Positions 24,881-33,338 of a stretch of DNA of 64,000 nt are shown in pieces. Every line of letters starts with the position of its first letter. Position 1 is the first letter of the stretch. The position numbers and the translations under genes are program-made. Under the pieces are notes generated by a model, which made no database searches, had not been told where the DNA came from, and saw only the letters and a list, made by a program, of their open reading frames with translations. Origin of the DNA: CAVTUU01 sp045804965 (GTDB lineage Bacteria > Chloroflexota > Chloroflexia > Thermomicrobiales > UBA6265); the NCBI GenBank assembly GCA_045804965.1, contig JBJMMD010000010.1:62001-126000 (forward strand), written 5' to 3'.

Positions 24881-25450
24881 ATGGCGACACAAGATCAAGA
24901 CAAGCACACCGCCGCGGAGATGCCGGCGGAACATGCGATTCTCGGACTCCTCGCGCTCGACGAGGGGACGGGGCACGGCTACGACCTCGCTCGTCATTTC
25001 GGCGAAGGTCAGCCGCTCGCCGGTGTCATCCGGCTCGAACCCGGCATGCTCTACCACCATTTGAAGAAGCTCGCCCGCACCGGTTGGGTGACGTCGACGA
25101 CCGAGCTGCAAGGCAACCGCCCGCCCCGCCTGGTCTACAACCTCACCGACGAGGGTCGCGCCGAGCTCACGCGCTGGCTCCGCGAACCTGTCGCTCACAC
25201 TCGCGAAATTCGTCTCGAATTCCTCGTCAAGCTCTATTTCGCCCGCCGACTCGACCCCAAGCACGCTGCCCGCCTCATCGCCGAGCAGCGCGAGACGCTG
25301 CACAAGTTGGAAGAATCGCTTTCCGCCCAGCTCGCGCAAGCTCCCACGGATGACGGTGACGCCTTCCCACGACTTGTGCTCGATCTTCGATTGGAGCAAA
25401 CGCGGGCAGCGTTAGCGTGGTTAGATAGGGTGGATGGGGAGAACGTGTAA
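24881..25450 (+). CDS. PadR-family transcriptional regulator
   Basis: 189 residues. The PadR winged helix is at ~15-100 (EHAILGLLALDEGTGHGYDL, LEPGMLYHHLKKLARTGWVT, PRLVYNLTDEGRAELTRWL). The C-terminal Vir-type helical dimerisation domain (EIRLEFLVKLYFARRLDPKHAARL) follows. This is the two-domain PadR-s1 type that responds to aromatic or drug-like ligands. It lies 49 bases before an aromatic amino acid decarboxylase gene on the same strand, which suggests control of that enzyme. Start ATG 24881. Confidence 0.9.
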   Translation: MATQDQDKHTAAEMPAEHAILGLLALDEGTGHGYDLARHFGEGQPLAGVIRLEPGMLYHHLKKLARTGWVTSTTELQGNRPPRLVYNLTDEGRAELTRWLREPVAHTREIRLEFLVKLYFARRLDPKHAARLIAEQRETLHKLEESLSAQLAQAPTDDGDAFPRLVLDLRLEQTRAALAWLDRVDGENV

Positions 25451-25499
25451 GGCTCGTATCAGCTGTGTGCCTTCTCGGCGCAAGTGGGGAGGTATTCCA

Positions 25500-26966
25500 T
25501 TGACGACAGAGCCAGCAGTTCTGCAAGAAGAGACCCTCGATCCTGACGATTGGGTAGCTGCGCGCGAACTTGGTCATCGTATGGTCGATGACATGCTGGA
25601 CTACCTCCAAGGAATCCGCGATCGACCAGTTTGGCAACCAATTCCTGAGGATGTGCGCGCCCGATTCAAACAACCCTTGCCGATATTTCCCGAAGGCCCC
25701 GAGCAACCCTATCGAGATTTTCTCCAGGATGTCCTGCCATATCACCTCGGTGCGAACCACCCGCGATTTTGGGGATGGGTGTGTGGCACAGGCACAGTCA
25801 CGGGCATGCTCGCCGATATGCTTGCCTCGGCAATCAATCCGAACCTTGGTGGGGCGAATCACATTCCCAATTACGTTGAAGCGCAGGTCATTGACTGGTG
25901 TAAGTCCATGCTCGGCTTTCCCACTTCGGCGAGCGGAGTTCTGGTCAGTGGCGGGTCGATGGCGAATCTGATCGGTTTAGCCGTCGCTCGAAACGCGCAG
26001 GCGACGTTCGACCTGCGCGATCAAGGGTTGCACGAATCTCCGCGTAGGATGACCATCTATGCCTCAGCAGAAGCTCACAGTTCGAATCAAAAATCTATCG
26101 AACTTCTGGGTCTAGGGACACAGGCGCTGCAAAAGATCCCGGTCGATTCCGAGTTTCGGGTGGACCTACCCAGTCTGGAACAGGCGATAGCTGGAGACCG
26201 AGCGGCTGGACACCAGCCTTTCTGCGTTATCGGTTGCTGCGGAGCCACCAATACGGGAGCCATCGACGATTTGAATGGCTTGGCGGATATATGCGAACGC
26301 GAAGGACTTTGGTTTCATGTTGACGGAGCATTCGGCGCGCTCGCGGCGATAACACCCAGTCTACGCTCCTTTGTGTCTGGCCTTGAACGTGCGGATTCCC
26401 TGACTGTTGACCTTCATAAATGGGTCTATTTGCCAGTCGACATAGGCGTCATCCTCGTACGGGATGCCGAGCAACATTTCCGGACGTTCTCACTCACCCC
26501 CACCTATTTGGAGCATGGCGGCGTCCGAGGTTTAGCAGCCGGCCCCCATTGGTTCAGTGATTACTCAATTGAACTTTCGCGACGTTTCCGCGCGCTCAAA
26601 GTCTGGATGACTTTCAAGGAACAAGGGATTGAGAAAATTGGCCGCGTCATCGAACAGAACGTTCGGCAAGCCCAGTATCTCTACGAATTGATCGAGGCCG
26701 ATCCATTCCTGGAAAACTTATCGCCGGTCAGTTTGAACGTCGTCAATTTCCGATTTCGCGTGGACGACAAGGATGACCAAGCACTCAATGAACTCAACGA
26801 GGAACTCCTCCTCCGCCTGCAGGAGAGCGGGATCGCCGTGCCCTCGAGCACGGAACTGCACGGCAAATACGCTCTTCACGTGGCGATCACTAATCATCGA
26901 AGCCAGCGCGAGGATTTCGACCTCCTGGTACGCGAAGTCGTCCGGCTGGGAAAGCAGCTACTTTGA
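25500..26966 (+). CDS. PLP-dependent aromatic L-amino acid decarboxylase-type enzyme (group II)
   Basis: 488 residues. Group II decarboxylases remove the carboxyl group of aromatic amino acids, glutamate or related substrates. Motifs: LGANHPRFWGWVCGTGTV, NPNLGGANHIPNYVEAQVI, VLVSGGSMANLIGLAVARN, FHVDGAFGALAAI, and the PLP-lysine DLHKWVYLPVDIG (Lys of HKW). The TTG at 25500 is chosen because GGGAGG lies just upstream; the longer frame overlaps PadR. Codon use is visibly less GC-rich than its neighbours, which suggests recent acquisition. The substrate (Tyr, Trp, Phe or other) cannot be told by eye. Confidence 0.88.
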   Translation: MTTEPAVLQEETLDPDDWVAARELGHRMVDDMLDYLQGIRDRPVWQPIPEDVRARFKQPLPIFPEGPEQPYRDFLQDVLPYHLGANHPRFWGWVCGTGTVTGMLADMLASAINPNLGGANHIPNYVEAQVIDWCKSMLGFPTSASGVLVSGGSMANLIGLAVARNAQATFDLRDQGLHESPRRMTIYASAEAHSSNQKSIELLGLGTQALQKIPVDSEFRVDLPSLEQAIAGDRAAGHQPFCVIGCCGATNTGAIDDLNGLADICEREGLWFHVDGAFGALAAITPSLRSFVSGLERADSLTVDLHKWVYLPVDIGVILVRDAEQHFRTFSLTPTYLEHGGVRGLAAGPHWFSDYSIELSRRFRALKVWMTFKEQGIEKIGRVIEQNVRQAQYLYELIEADPFLENLSPVSLNVVNFRFRVDDKDDQALNELNEELLLRLQESGIAVPSSTELHGKYALHVAITNHRSQREDFDLLVREVVRLGKQLL

Positions 26967-27044
26967 GGCTTCTCAAGCCAAGTGTCACCGCAATTTCTTT
27001 GTCCAAACTCGAAGATCCGATAGCGCAAATGTGAGAAGTCAGAC

Positions 27045-27443
27045 ATGAGTATCGAATTGAAAACAATCGGCGTCGTCCGGACGAACGCCGAGGCCATTCC
27101 GCGGCATTGGAGCGTCTCAGATGTCGATGGAACCCTCGAAATCGCCGAGCACTACGCGGCGGGATTGCGCGATATCGAGCCCGGTCAGCGGATCGTCGTG
27201 CTCTTCCACTTCGATCGCAGCGAACCCTTCTCGTCCGCCGATCTCATTCAAATGTCGGGAGGTGAAGGCAGAGAACGGGGCGTCTTCAGCACGTGCTCAC
27301 CGGTCCGCCCGAATCCAATCGGTATGTCCGTGGTTGAGGTGACCGCTGTCCGCGGTGCGGCCATCGATGTCCGTCACCTCGACATGCTCGACGGCACCCC
27401 CATCCTCGACCTCAAACCATATATCGACGTGACCGCCGGTTAA
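27045..27443 (+). CDS. TsaA/TrmO-like tRNA methyltransferase-family protein
   Basis: 132 residues, a single TsaA/YaeB-type beta-barrel. In E. coli TrmO this domain methylates N6 of t6A37 in tRNA using SAM. The block GVFSTCSPVRPNPIGMSVV and the C-terminal LDMLDGTPILDLKPYI are diagnostic. The usual TRSP is TCSP here, a variant seen in short archaeal-type members, so activity is not assured. It lacks the C-terminal extension of E. coli TrmO. ATG 27045; the F420-type gene follows 27 bases later. Confidence 0.82.
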   Translation: MSIELKTIGVVRTNAEAIPRHWSVSDVDGTLEIAEHYAAGLRDIEPGQRIVVLFHFDRSEPFSSADLIQMSGGEGRERGVFSTCSPVRPNPIGMSVVEVTAVRGAAIDVRHLDMLDGTPILDLKPYIDVTAG

Positions 27444-27470
27444 ACACGGAGAAATGAGCAAGCAACCACG

Positions 27471-27878
27471 ATGAGCAACTTTACGTCAGCGGAAATCGAC
27501 TTCCTCCAGCAGGCGCGACTCGGACGGCTGGCGACCATTGGCCCGGATGGAATGCCGCACGTGGTTCCAGTGGGATTTCGGTACAACCCCGACGAAGACG
27601 CCATCGATATCGGTGGCCACGGCTTCGGCAAAAGCAAGAAGTACCGCGATGTCCTCAAGAATCCACGGACCGCGTTCGTCGTCGACGAAGTCGTCTCGCG
27701 AGAGCCGCTTCACCTTCGCGGCCTAGAGATTCGCGGGCTGGCTGACGTGCTCCCCACCGGCGGCGAATCCTGCGGCGCCGGCGTTGACCCTGAAATGATT
27801 CGCATCCGCGCCAACCACATCGCCAGCTGGGGCATCAACGATGAATCGATCTACGCAAAATCCCGCTCAGTTGGATAG
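27471..27878 (+). CDS. PPOX-class F420-dependent oxidoreductase
   Basis: 135 residues, a split beta-barrel of the pyridoxamine-5'-phosphate-oxidase-like group. RLGRLATIGPDGMPHVVPVGFRYN, the GHGFGKSKKYRDVLKNPRTAFVVDE block and the C-terminal SWGIND match the F420-binding (Rv2061-like) subfamily, where K/R residues contact the F420 phosphate. It probably reduces an unknown small molecule. Together with the LLM-class enzyme at 42490 it implies that the organism makes or uses F420. Confidence 0.85.
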   Translation: MSNFTSAEIDFLQQARLGRLATIGPDGMPHVVPVGFRYNPDEDAIDIGGHGFGKSKKYRDVLKNPRTAFVVDEVVSREPLHLRGLEIRGLADVLPTGGESCGAGVDPEMIRIRANHIASWGINDESIYAKSRSVG

Positions 27879-27980
27879 GCGAAGGTTTTCAGACTTTTCC
27901 GTGCCTAATGAGCCGGCCTGAACCCCCGATGCCGGCAACAGACCGGCTCACGAGCGGCCGCGGCTCCAGCCATGGGGGTG

Positions 27981-28060
27981 CCGGGCTCAGCCCCCAAGCG
28001 GGGGCTTCGTCGTCTTAGCGCCGGGCTTGAACCCGGCGTCGCGGCGCAGCCGCGTAGACA
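27981..28060 (-). repeat. Dispersed palindromic repeat, copy B
   Basis: Contains GGGGGCTTCGTCGTC, the hairpin GCCGGGCTTGAACCCGGC and CGGCGCAGCCGCGTAG, parallel to copy A2. It lies between the convergent PPOX and CoA-binding genes; further imperfect palindromes (GAGCCGG...CCGGCTC) extend to 27910. Confidence 0.6.
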
Positions 28061-28108
28061 GATACGGACCCAAACAAGACCGAATTGGGCCGCTGAGGAG
28101 ACCGCCCC

Positions 28109-28627
28109 CTATCCAATCACTCGCCGCGACGTGATCACACCGGTATTCATCCCAACCAAATTCAGGCCGCCAAAGAAGCGGGCGTGTTCGATCTTGACGC
28201 AGCGGTTCATGACGACCTCGAGCCCAGCGGCACGAGCGACCTTGGCGGCTTCTTCGTTTTCGATCCCGAGTTGGAGCCAGAAGACTTTTGCGCCGATCTC
28301 GACCGCTTGCTTCGCCAGGTCTGGCGCTTCCTCGGCGCGGCGGAAGACATCGACGATTTCGACGGGACGGGGGATGTCGGCGAGCGAGGCATACACCTGC
28401 TGACCGAGGATCTCCTTACCGGCGTAGCGCGGGTTGACCGGGATGACGTCATAGCCGTAGGAGAGCATGTAGATCGCGGCGAAGGCGCTCGGCCGGTAGA
28501 GATCGGACGAGAGTCCAACCATCGCGATCGTGTGGTTGGTGGTGAGGATGCGCAGGCGGTCGTAAGCGCCGGTCGTCGCGATCGTCGTGCCCGCTCCGCC
28601 TGGATCGATTTGCGTTTCCGTCGCCAT
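28109..28627 (-). CDS. CoA-binding (YccU-like) Rossmann-fold protein
   Basis: 172 residues. The CoA-binding domain spans ~25-160: TIAMVGLSSDLYRPSAF, YDVIPVNPRYAGKEILGQQV, VEIVDVFRRAEEAP, GAKVFWLQLGIENEEA, VVMNRCVKIEHARF. These match stand-alone succinyl-CoA-synthetase-type CoA-binding proteins whose role is unclear. It starts one base after the MetY stop and ends the minus-strand sulfur cassette. Close linkage to O-acetylhomoserine sulfhydrylase suggests a regulatory or activating role in sulfur metabolism. Confidence 0.87.
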   Translation of the reverse strand: MATETQIDPGGAGTTIATTGAYDRLRILTTNHTIAMVGLSSDLYRPSAFAAIYMLSYGYDVIPVNPRYAGKEILGQQVYASLADIPRPVEIVDVFRRAEEAPDLAKQAVEIGAKVFWLQLGIENEEAAKVARAAGLEVVMNRCVKIEHARFFGGLNLVGMNTGVITSRRVIG

Positions 28628-28628
28628 C

Positions 28629-30002
28629 TTAGACTCCTACCGCCGATTCGGCCCGGCTCGCAATCCGCAGCGCGCGGTTCAGGTCCCAGCAGATGTCATC
28701 CACGTCTTCAAGCCCGACCGAGATGCGGACCATATCCGGTCCCACTCCGCCCGCCAGGAGCTGTTCATCGTTCAATTGCCCGTGGGTGGTGGACGCGGGA
28801 TGGATGATTAGCGTTTTGGCGTCGCCGATGTTGGCGAGGTGCGAAATCAGCCGCAGCTCCTCGATGAAGCGCTTCCCCGCTTCGCGCCCACCCTTCAGGC
28901 CAAAGGTGAAGACAGCGCCCGCGCCCTTCGGCAGATACTTCTCAGCGAGCGCTCGGTATGGGCTGTCCGGAAGCGGCGGGTAGTTCACCCAGCCGACATC
29001 GGGATGCTCGGCGAGAAACGCCGCCACCTGCTCGGTATTCCGGCAGTGCCGCTCCATGCGCAAGTGGAGCGTCTCCAACCCCTGGAGGAAGAGGAACGAG
29101 TTGAATGGGCTGAGCGCAGGACCGAGATCGCGCAGGTTCTCCGTCCGCGCTTTCATGAGGTACCCATACTCAGCAAAGGTCTCGAAGAAGCGAATATCGT
29201 GATACCCGGGCGATGGTTCGGTCATGCCCGGGAAGTTGCCGTTGTCCCAGGGGAAGCGGCCCGACTCGACGATGACCCCGCCAATTGAAGTGCCATGGCC
29301 GCCGATGAACTTGGTCGCCGAGTGGACGATGATGTCCGCCCCAAATTCGAACGGCCGGCAAAGATATGGTGTGGCGAAGGTATTGTCAACGACCAGCGGC
29401 ACGCCTACTTCGTGTGCGATCGCGGCGACTGCTTCAATGTCGAGCACGGTGATCAGCGGATTGCCGATCGTTTCCCCGTAGAGGGCGCGCGTTGTCGGGG
29501 TGATCGCCTGGCGAAAGTTCTCTGGATCGCGGGAATCGACAAAGACGACATCGACACCCCACCGGCGCAGCGTGACATCGAACTGGGTATAGGTGCCGCC
29601 GTAGAGGTGGCTGGAGGCGACGATCTGATCGCCCGGCCCCAGGATCGTTGCCAGCGCGATGAACTGCGCGGCCTGACCCGAGGCGAGGGCAAGCCCACCG
29701 ATCCCCCCTTCCAGTGCCGCGACGCGTTCCTCGAACGCAGCCGTCGTCGGGTTCATGATCCGGGTGTAGATATTCCCAAAACGTTGCAGCGCGAAGAGCT
29801 CTGCTGCGTGGTCAGTATCCTCGAATACATACGACGTGGTCTGGTAGATCGGCATCGCCCGCGCGCCGGTGACCGGATCGGGACGTTGCCCGGCGTGCAC
29901 CGTGAGCGTATCGAACCCAAACTCGTGGTCTTCGCTCTCGTTCAGTGCGGCGTTCGCGGCGACGCCGTTTGGTCCCGCCCCGTGGCCATCGTGTTGGCTC
30001 AT
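28629..30002 (-). CDS. metY: O-acetylhomoserine sulfhydrylase (homocysteine synthase)
   Basis: 457 residues, Cys/Met-metabolism PLP family. It makes homocysteine (or methionine) from O-acetyl-L-homoserine and sulfide (or methanethiol). Motifs: TLTVHAGQRPDPVTGARAM, YTRIMNPTTAAFEERVAALE, SGQAAQFIALATI, VVDNTFATPYLCRP, the PLP-lysine HSATKFIGGHGTS, and HPASTTHGQL. The long C-terminal half with FLFLQGLETL is typical of MetY rather than MetB. ATG 30002 overlaps the OsmC stop by 4 bases; an upstream frame to 30401 runs through OsmC and is rejected. Confidence 0.93.
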   Translation of the reverse strand: MSQHDGHGAGPNGVAANAALNESEDHEFGFDTLTVHAGQRPDPVTGARAMPIYQTTSYVFEDTDHAAELFALQRFGNIYTRIMNPTTAAFEERVAALEGGIGGLALASGQAAQFIALATILGPGDQIVASSHLYGGTYTQFDVTLRRWGVDVVFVDSRDPENFRQAITPTTRALYGETIGNPLITVLDIEAVAAIAHEVGVPLVVDNTFATPYLCRPFEFGADIIVHSATKFIGGHGTSIGGVIVESGRFPWDNGNFPGMTEPSPGYHDIRFFETFAEYGYLMKARTENLRDLGPALSPFNSFLFLQGLETLHLRMERHCRNTEQVAAFLAEHPDVGWVNYPPLPDSPYRALAEKYLPKGAGAVFTFGLKGGREAGKRFIEELRLISHLANIGDAKTLIIHPASTTHGQLNDEQLLAGGVGPDMVRISVGLEDVDDICWDLNRALRIASRAESAVGV

Positions 30003-30562
30003 TGCTGTGCTCCCTCGGTGTTTGATGATTGTGTCGCGGGGGCGGAGGAAAAGCTGGTCTCCATGATGGGTGAATTTCGCAGGGTTGCGTTGACGACGCA
30101 GTAGCGTTCGGCCCGCTGAAACAGGCGCTCGAGACGATCGGCAGGGACATTTGCGCTGATCTTCACCGCCGTCCGAATCGTCTGGAACCCGACCGGAGTT
30201 TCCGGATCGACGCCCATCGTCCCACGAAAATCCATGTCCCCTTGCACCGTCAGCTCGACCGCGTCGAGCGTAATCCCCATCGCCGCCGCAACCATGCGCA
30301 GGGTGATCTCCTGGCAGGCCGCGAGTGAGGCGAGCAAGAGATCGCCGGAACAGGCGAGATCGCCTTCGCCGCCGGCATATGGGTGGGCGCCGATCTCCCA
30401 ATCGACGCCCCCGCCCGCGCCCGAGCTGATTCGGGATCTGGTCGGATCGTTGCCATCGGTCGTGCTGCGGACGGTGATGGTCAACGTTGCCGACGCGGGG
30501 TCGGCCTCATACCGCGCCTTGAGCGGCGCCTGGCGCTCGCGCAATGATGGGGCGATGCTCAT
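29999..30562 (-). CDS. OsmC-family protein
   Basis: 187 residues. The OsmC/Ohr fold is seen in VDWEIGAHPYAGGEGDLACSG, the peroxidatic-Cys helix DLLLASLAACQEITLRMVA and the second Cys region RAERYCVVNATLR. OsmC proteins are thiol-dependent peroxide reductases. This subtype, next to sulfur genes, may instead handle thiol or persulfide groups, which is inference. ATG 30562; the stop overlaps the MetY start (ATGA). Confidence 0.87.
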   Translation of the reverse strand: MSIAPSLRERQAPLKARYEADPASATLTITVRSTTDGNDPTRSRISSGAGGGVDWEIGAHPYAGGEGDLACSGDLLLASLAACQEITLRMVAAAMGITLDAVELTVQGDMDFRGTMGVDPETPVGFQTIRTAVKISANVPADRLERLFQRAERYCVVNATLRNSPIMETSFSSAPATQSSNTEGAQQ

Positions 30563-30609
30563 ACTCTGTCTCCCTGGTTGTGCGATGGAGCGCGACGCGC
30601 CGTCTAAGT

Positions 30610-31008
30610 CTAGGCCGCGGCCTCGCTCAATTGTCGCAAGAGTCGGTGGGCGTCGGCCAATCCGCCGTTGACGCCGATAATCCGGCCATCCGGCGCCGCG
30701 ACGACAGTGGTCGGCACGACGATGACGCCGAAGGTGTGGGCAAGATCCGGCTCGTCGGCCGCATCGACATATGTGACGTCGAGGCTGCCGCGCCACTCGG
30801 CCACGACCGCGTCGAGAATGCGCCGCTGTGTTCGGCACTGGGTGCAGCCGGAGGTCGAGAATGTGATCAGGCGCGGCAAGCGGGTAGCCGCGAGATTCAA
30901 GGATCCCAGCCGCCGGCGTCGCCAGCGCGCGACCACACCTTGCAGGACGAGCCCGATCACGGCGATCGCAACGATCACGATCAGCGCCATCAGCAGACGC
31001 TCAATCAT
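30610..31008 (-). CDS. Membrane-anchored thioredoxin-like protein
   Basis: 132 residues. One N-terminal transmembrane helix (LLMALIVIVAIAVIGLVLQ) precedes a compact thioredoxin fold. It has the redox motif TFSTSGCTQCRTQ (CTQC) and the cis-Pro loop VIVVPTTVVAAPDG. ATG 31008 overlaps the stop of the DUF4395 gene by 4 bases. The pairing of a thioredoxin with DUF4395 recurs in Actinobacteria and Chloroflexota and suggests a membrane thiol relay. Confidence 0.87.
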   Translation of the reverse strand: MIERLLMALIVIVAIAVIGLVLQGVVARWRRRRLGSLNLAATRLPRLITFSTSGCTQCRTQRRILDAVVAEWRGSLDVTYVDAADEPDLAHTFGVIVVPTTVVAAPDGRIIGVNGGLADAHRLLRQLSEAAA

Positions 31009-31478
31009 GCCGTCGAGCCTCCCACCCGGCGCCTGAAACGGTTGATCTGCAGATACACTAAGCACCCCGCGCAGAACCCGAACAGCAAATTCACCAGCGC
31101 AAGCGCAACGACGATGAAGGCAAGAACCCAACCGAGCGTGTCCGCGCCCGCGAAGAGGGCAATCGCCGCGAGGAGCAAGAATGTCGCGCCGAGCGCCTGC
31201 GCGAAGCGGTGTTGGGCCGGATCATCCGGACGCCGTTGCGGTTTCACCCATCCAGTCGGAAGCAGCATGTGCCGGTAGAAGCGTTGAAACGGACCATATC
31301 CGGGAAGGGCAGCTCCGACCGCAAGGCTCGCCGACACCAACAACACTACCCACGCGCCGGCGGTCGCCCCAAGCACGAATGCGAGCACGACAAAGATCAC
31401 GATCAACGCCTGATTCGTGCGCAGGGCGTTGACGTCGACGATAGGTCCCGGTTGATTCGAGGTCTGCGATCTGTTCAC
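31005..31478 (-). CDS. DUF4395 integral membrane protein
   Basis: 157 residues, with four hydrophobic helices: two near 25-58 (ALIVIFVVLAFVLGATAGAW, VVLLVSASLAVGAAL) and two near 95-145. The last ends in NLLFGFCAGCLVYLQINR, where the CxxC within the membrane edge is the DUF4395 hallmark and could exchange electrons with the thioredoxin encoded next. First gene of the five-gene sulfur cassette. The 358 bases upstream (31479-31836) hold repeat copy C and no gene I can support. Confidence 0.87.
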   Translation of the reverse strand: MNRSQTSNQPGPIVDVNALRTNQALIVIFVVLAFVLGATAGAWVVLLVSASLAVGAALPGYGPFQRFYRHMLLPTGWVKPQRRPDDPAQHRFAQALGATFLLLAAIALFAGADTLGWVLAFIVVALALVNLLFGFCAGCLVYLQINRFRRRVGGSTA

Positions 31479-31703
31479 GGTGCTTCCCCAAGTCTTTAGT
31501 GGAGTTGTTGATAGTGAACTGTATTATGCCTTGAGGTCGCCGACTGAGCAACTGTTGGTCGTGTTTCCGCGCACCCTCCCCGTTATGCCGAGCTCGTCGA
31601 GGCAAAGGGCTCTGGTGACGACGGTGGTTGGCAGGCAGAGACTCTTCGCTATCGCTCAGCGATCTGTCCAAACATTCTTGATGTGCTGGGGGTGGTTCCG
31701 TTC

Positions 31704-31772
31704 GTCAGCCCTGGAAGGGCTTCGTCAGGCGTAGCCCGGACCTTGAGTTCCGGGCGCGGCAACGCGACACGC
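31704..31772 (-). repeat. Dispersed palindromic repeat, copy C
   Basis: Its reverse complement aligns along its whole length with copy D at 54059-54130. Both share GCGTGTCGCGTTGCCG at one end, a GCCCGG...CCGGGCTACG hairpin, and GACGAAGCCCTTCC with GGGCTGAC at the other. It lies between the antiporter end and the DUF4395 start. Confidence 0.7.
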
Positions 31773-31836
31773 ACGCCTAGATTGATTACTCAGCATGATT
31801 GGGGGTGGGCGCTCATCGCGTAAGAGCGAGGGCCCC

Positions 31837-33063
31837 TCACACGGTCTCTGGTTTGACGTCCGGCTGTACCCGCTCGGCGACCGGCTCGCCGAGCAGCCCC
31901 AGGCGCCGGCCAAGTTGGGCAATTGTCAGACCTTGGGCCAGCAGCGTGAACAGCACGGCGCCATATGTCATCGCCAGCAATTGGACCCGGTGCGGAAAAT
32001 CGGCAGGCAAGCTTAGCGCCGCGGCCACAGCGACTGCTCCCCGCAACCCGCCCCAGAAGAGCATGTGGCGCTCTCCCCAGCTCAATGGGAAGCGGGCGAA
32101 ATTCAGCAGAAGCGGCATGCCGTATGCAACCGCTGCCCGACCCGCCAGAGCGGCGACGATGCCGATCACGACCTCGCCGGGATGATTCAGCAAGCCCGAC
32201 GCGTGCACAGCAATGCCGATCATCAGGAAGAGGGCGGCGTTGGCGATAAAGGCAAGGAATTCCCACAAATCGGTCAGCAACGCTTCCGAGGCATCGCTAT
32301 AGACCCATCCCCTACTCCGCCCTAGGTGCCCCAGCGTCATCGCCGCCGTGATCGTCGCGAGCACGCCGGAAAGGTGCAGGAGCTCGGCGGCGAGAAACGC
32401 CCCGTACGCCACGGCGACGGAGACGCTCATCTCAACCAAGTGTTGATCGACGGTCGCGATCAGCAGGTGGCCGAGCCAACCAAGCGCAATGCCGATTAGC
32501 GCGCCAGCCCCTACGGAGAGGACGAAAAGACCAACCGCCGAACCAAATGAGAAGCCATGATCAACCGAATGCACCAGCGCGGCCAGCAAGCCGAGGGCCA
32601 TACCGTCGTTGAAGAGGCTCTCCCCTTCCAGTAGAACAGTTAACCGCTTTTCGGCATTGAGCTGGCGGAACGTCGCCAGCACCGCCACGGGATCGGTCGC
32701 AGCTACTATCGCCCCGAACAACAATGCGAACGTCCATTCGAGCCCGAGGGCCCAGTGCACAATCGCGCCGCCCACCACCATTGCCAGCAAGACGCCCGGC
32801 AGGGCGAGCGCCGTCACGCCGACGCGCACCGACCACAACGACCGCAAATCGAGAATGAACGCTGCCTCGAAGAGGAGTGGAGGAAGGAAAATCAGCAGAA
32901 TCACGTCAGCGTTCAGCTTCGCGTCCGGGGCAATCGATGATCCGCCGATGATGAGCCCCAGCAACAAGAGGGCAAGTGTGTAGGACAGGCGTATCCATTC
33001 CGCGAAGACCAACGTGATCGACGCGGCAACCAAAAGAAGGACGAATCGCTCAATCTCGTCCAC
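31837..33063 (-). CDS. CPA1-type Na+/H+ antiporter
   Basis: 408 residues with about twelve transmembrane helices. Family landmarks: the LIFLPPLLFEAAFILD helix, GAIVAATDPVAVLATFRQL, and the ion-binding EGESLFNDGMALGL (Asn-Asp pair). HMLFWGGLRGAVAVAAALSLP lies near the C-terminus. It exchanges Na+ or K+ for protons for pH and salt homeostasis. There is no long cytoplasmic C-terminal domain. GTG 33063 is chosen because GGATGGAG precedes it and the first helix follows; a TTG at 33105 would add an unconserved tail. Confidence 0.92.
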   Translation of the reverse strand: MDEIERFVLLLVAASITLVFAEWIRLSYTLALLLLGLIIGGSSIAPDAKLNADVILLIFLPPLLFEAAFILDLRSLWSVRVGVTALALPGVLLAMVVGGAIVHWALGLEWTFALLFGAIVAATDPVAVLATFRQLNAEKRLTVLLEGESLFNDGMALGLLAALVHSVDHGFSFGSAVGLFVLSVGAGALIGIALGWLGHLLIATVDQHLVEMSVSVAVAYGAFLAAELLHLSGVLATITAAMTLGHLGRSRGWVYSDASEALLTDLWEFLAFIANAALFLMIGIAVHASGLLNHPGEVVIGIVAALAGRAAVAYGMPLLLNFARFPLSWGERHMLFWGGLRGAVAVAAALSLPADFPHRVQLLAMTYGAVLFTLLAQGLTIAQLGRRLGLLGEPVAERVQPDVKPETV

Positions 33064-33283
33064 AGGCGATCGACTCCATCCAGGTCCCGGTGAACGCTGC
33101 GGCAACGACCGATACGCAAAAGGGACCGCCGCTTGGCAGTCCCCTCCATCAGCCGCGGTGGGTACGGGGTTCCCGGCGCCCCCGGCGCCTTAAATGGCGC
33201 TCCACAGCAGAGTATAGGGCATCGCATCGGCTGGCCTCGCCGGTCTCGACCACGCGGCCATGTTTTGTCGGTCGACGATGCAT

Positions 33284-33311
33284 CCCGGCTCCTGCACGTG
33301 CAGGAGCCGGG
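33284..33311 (-). terminator. Terminator-like palindrome after the NlpC/P60 gene
   Basis: CCCGGCTCCTGCA and its complement form a 28-base perfect palindrome, 27 bases beyond the NlpC/P60 stop. No T-run is present. Confidence 0.5.
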
Positions 33312-33338
33312 ATTCGAGTCCCTTCTTCGTTGAAGGCG

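Noticed and set aside
24881..26966. Decarboxylase start at 25434 overlapping PadR
   Set aside because: The added residues are basic and unconserved in character, while TTG 25500 has a good ribosome site just upstream.
28629..30401. 590-codon version of MetY
   Set aside because: The extra 133 codons run antiphase through OsmC; ATG at 30002 with an ATGA overlap is the natural start.
31479..31836. SAM or other methionine-type riboswitch before the MetY cassette
   Set aside because: No K-turn or SAM-box core seen; the space is explained in part by repeat copy C, and the rest shows no clear structure.
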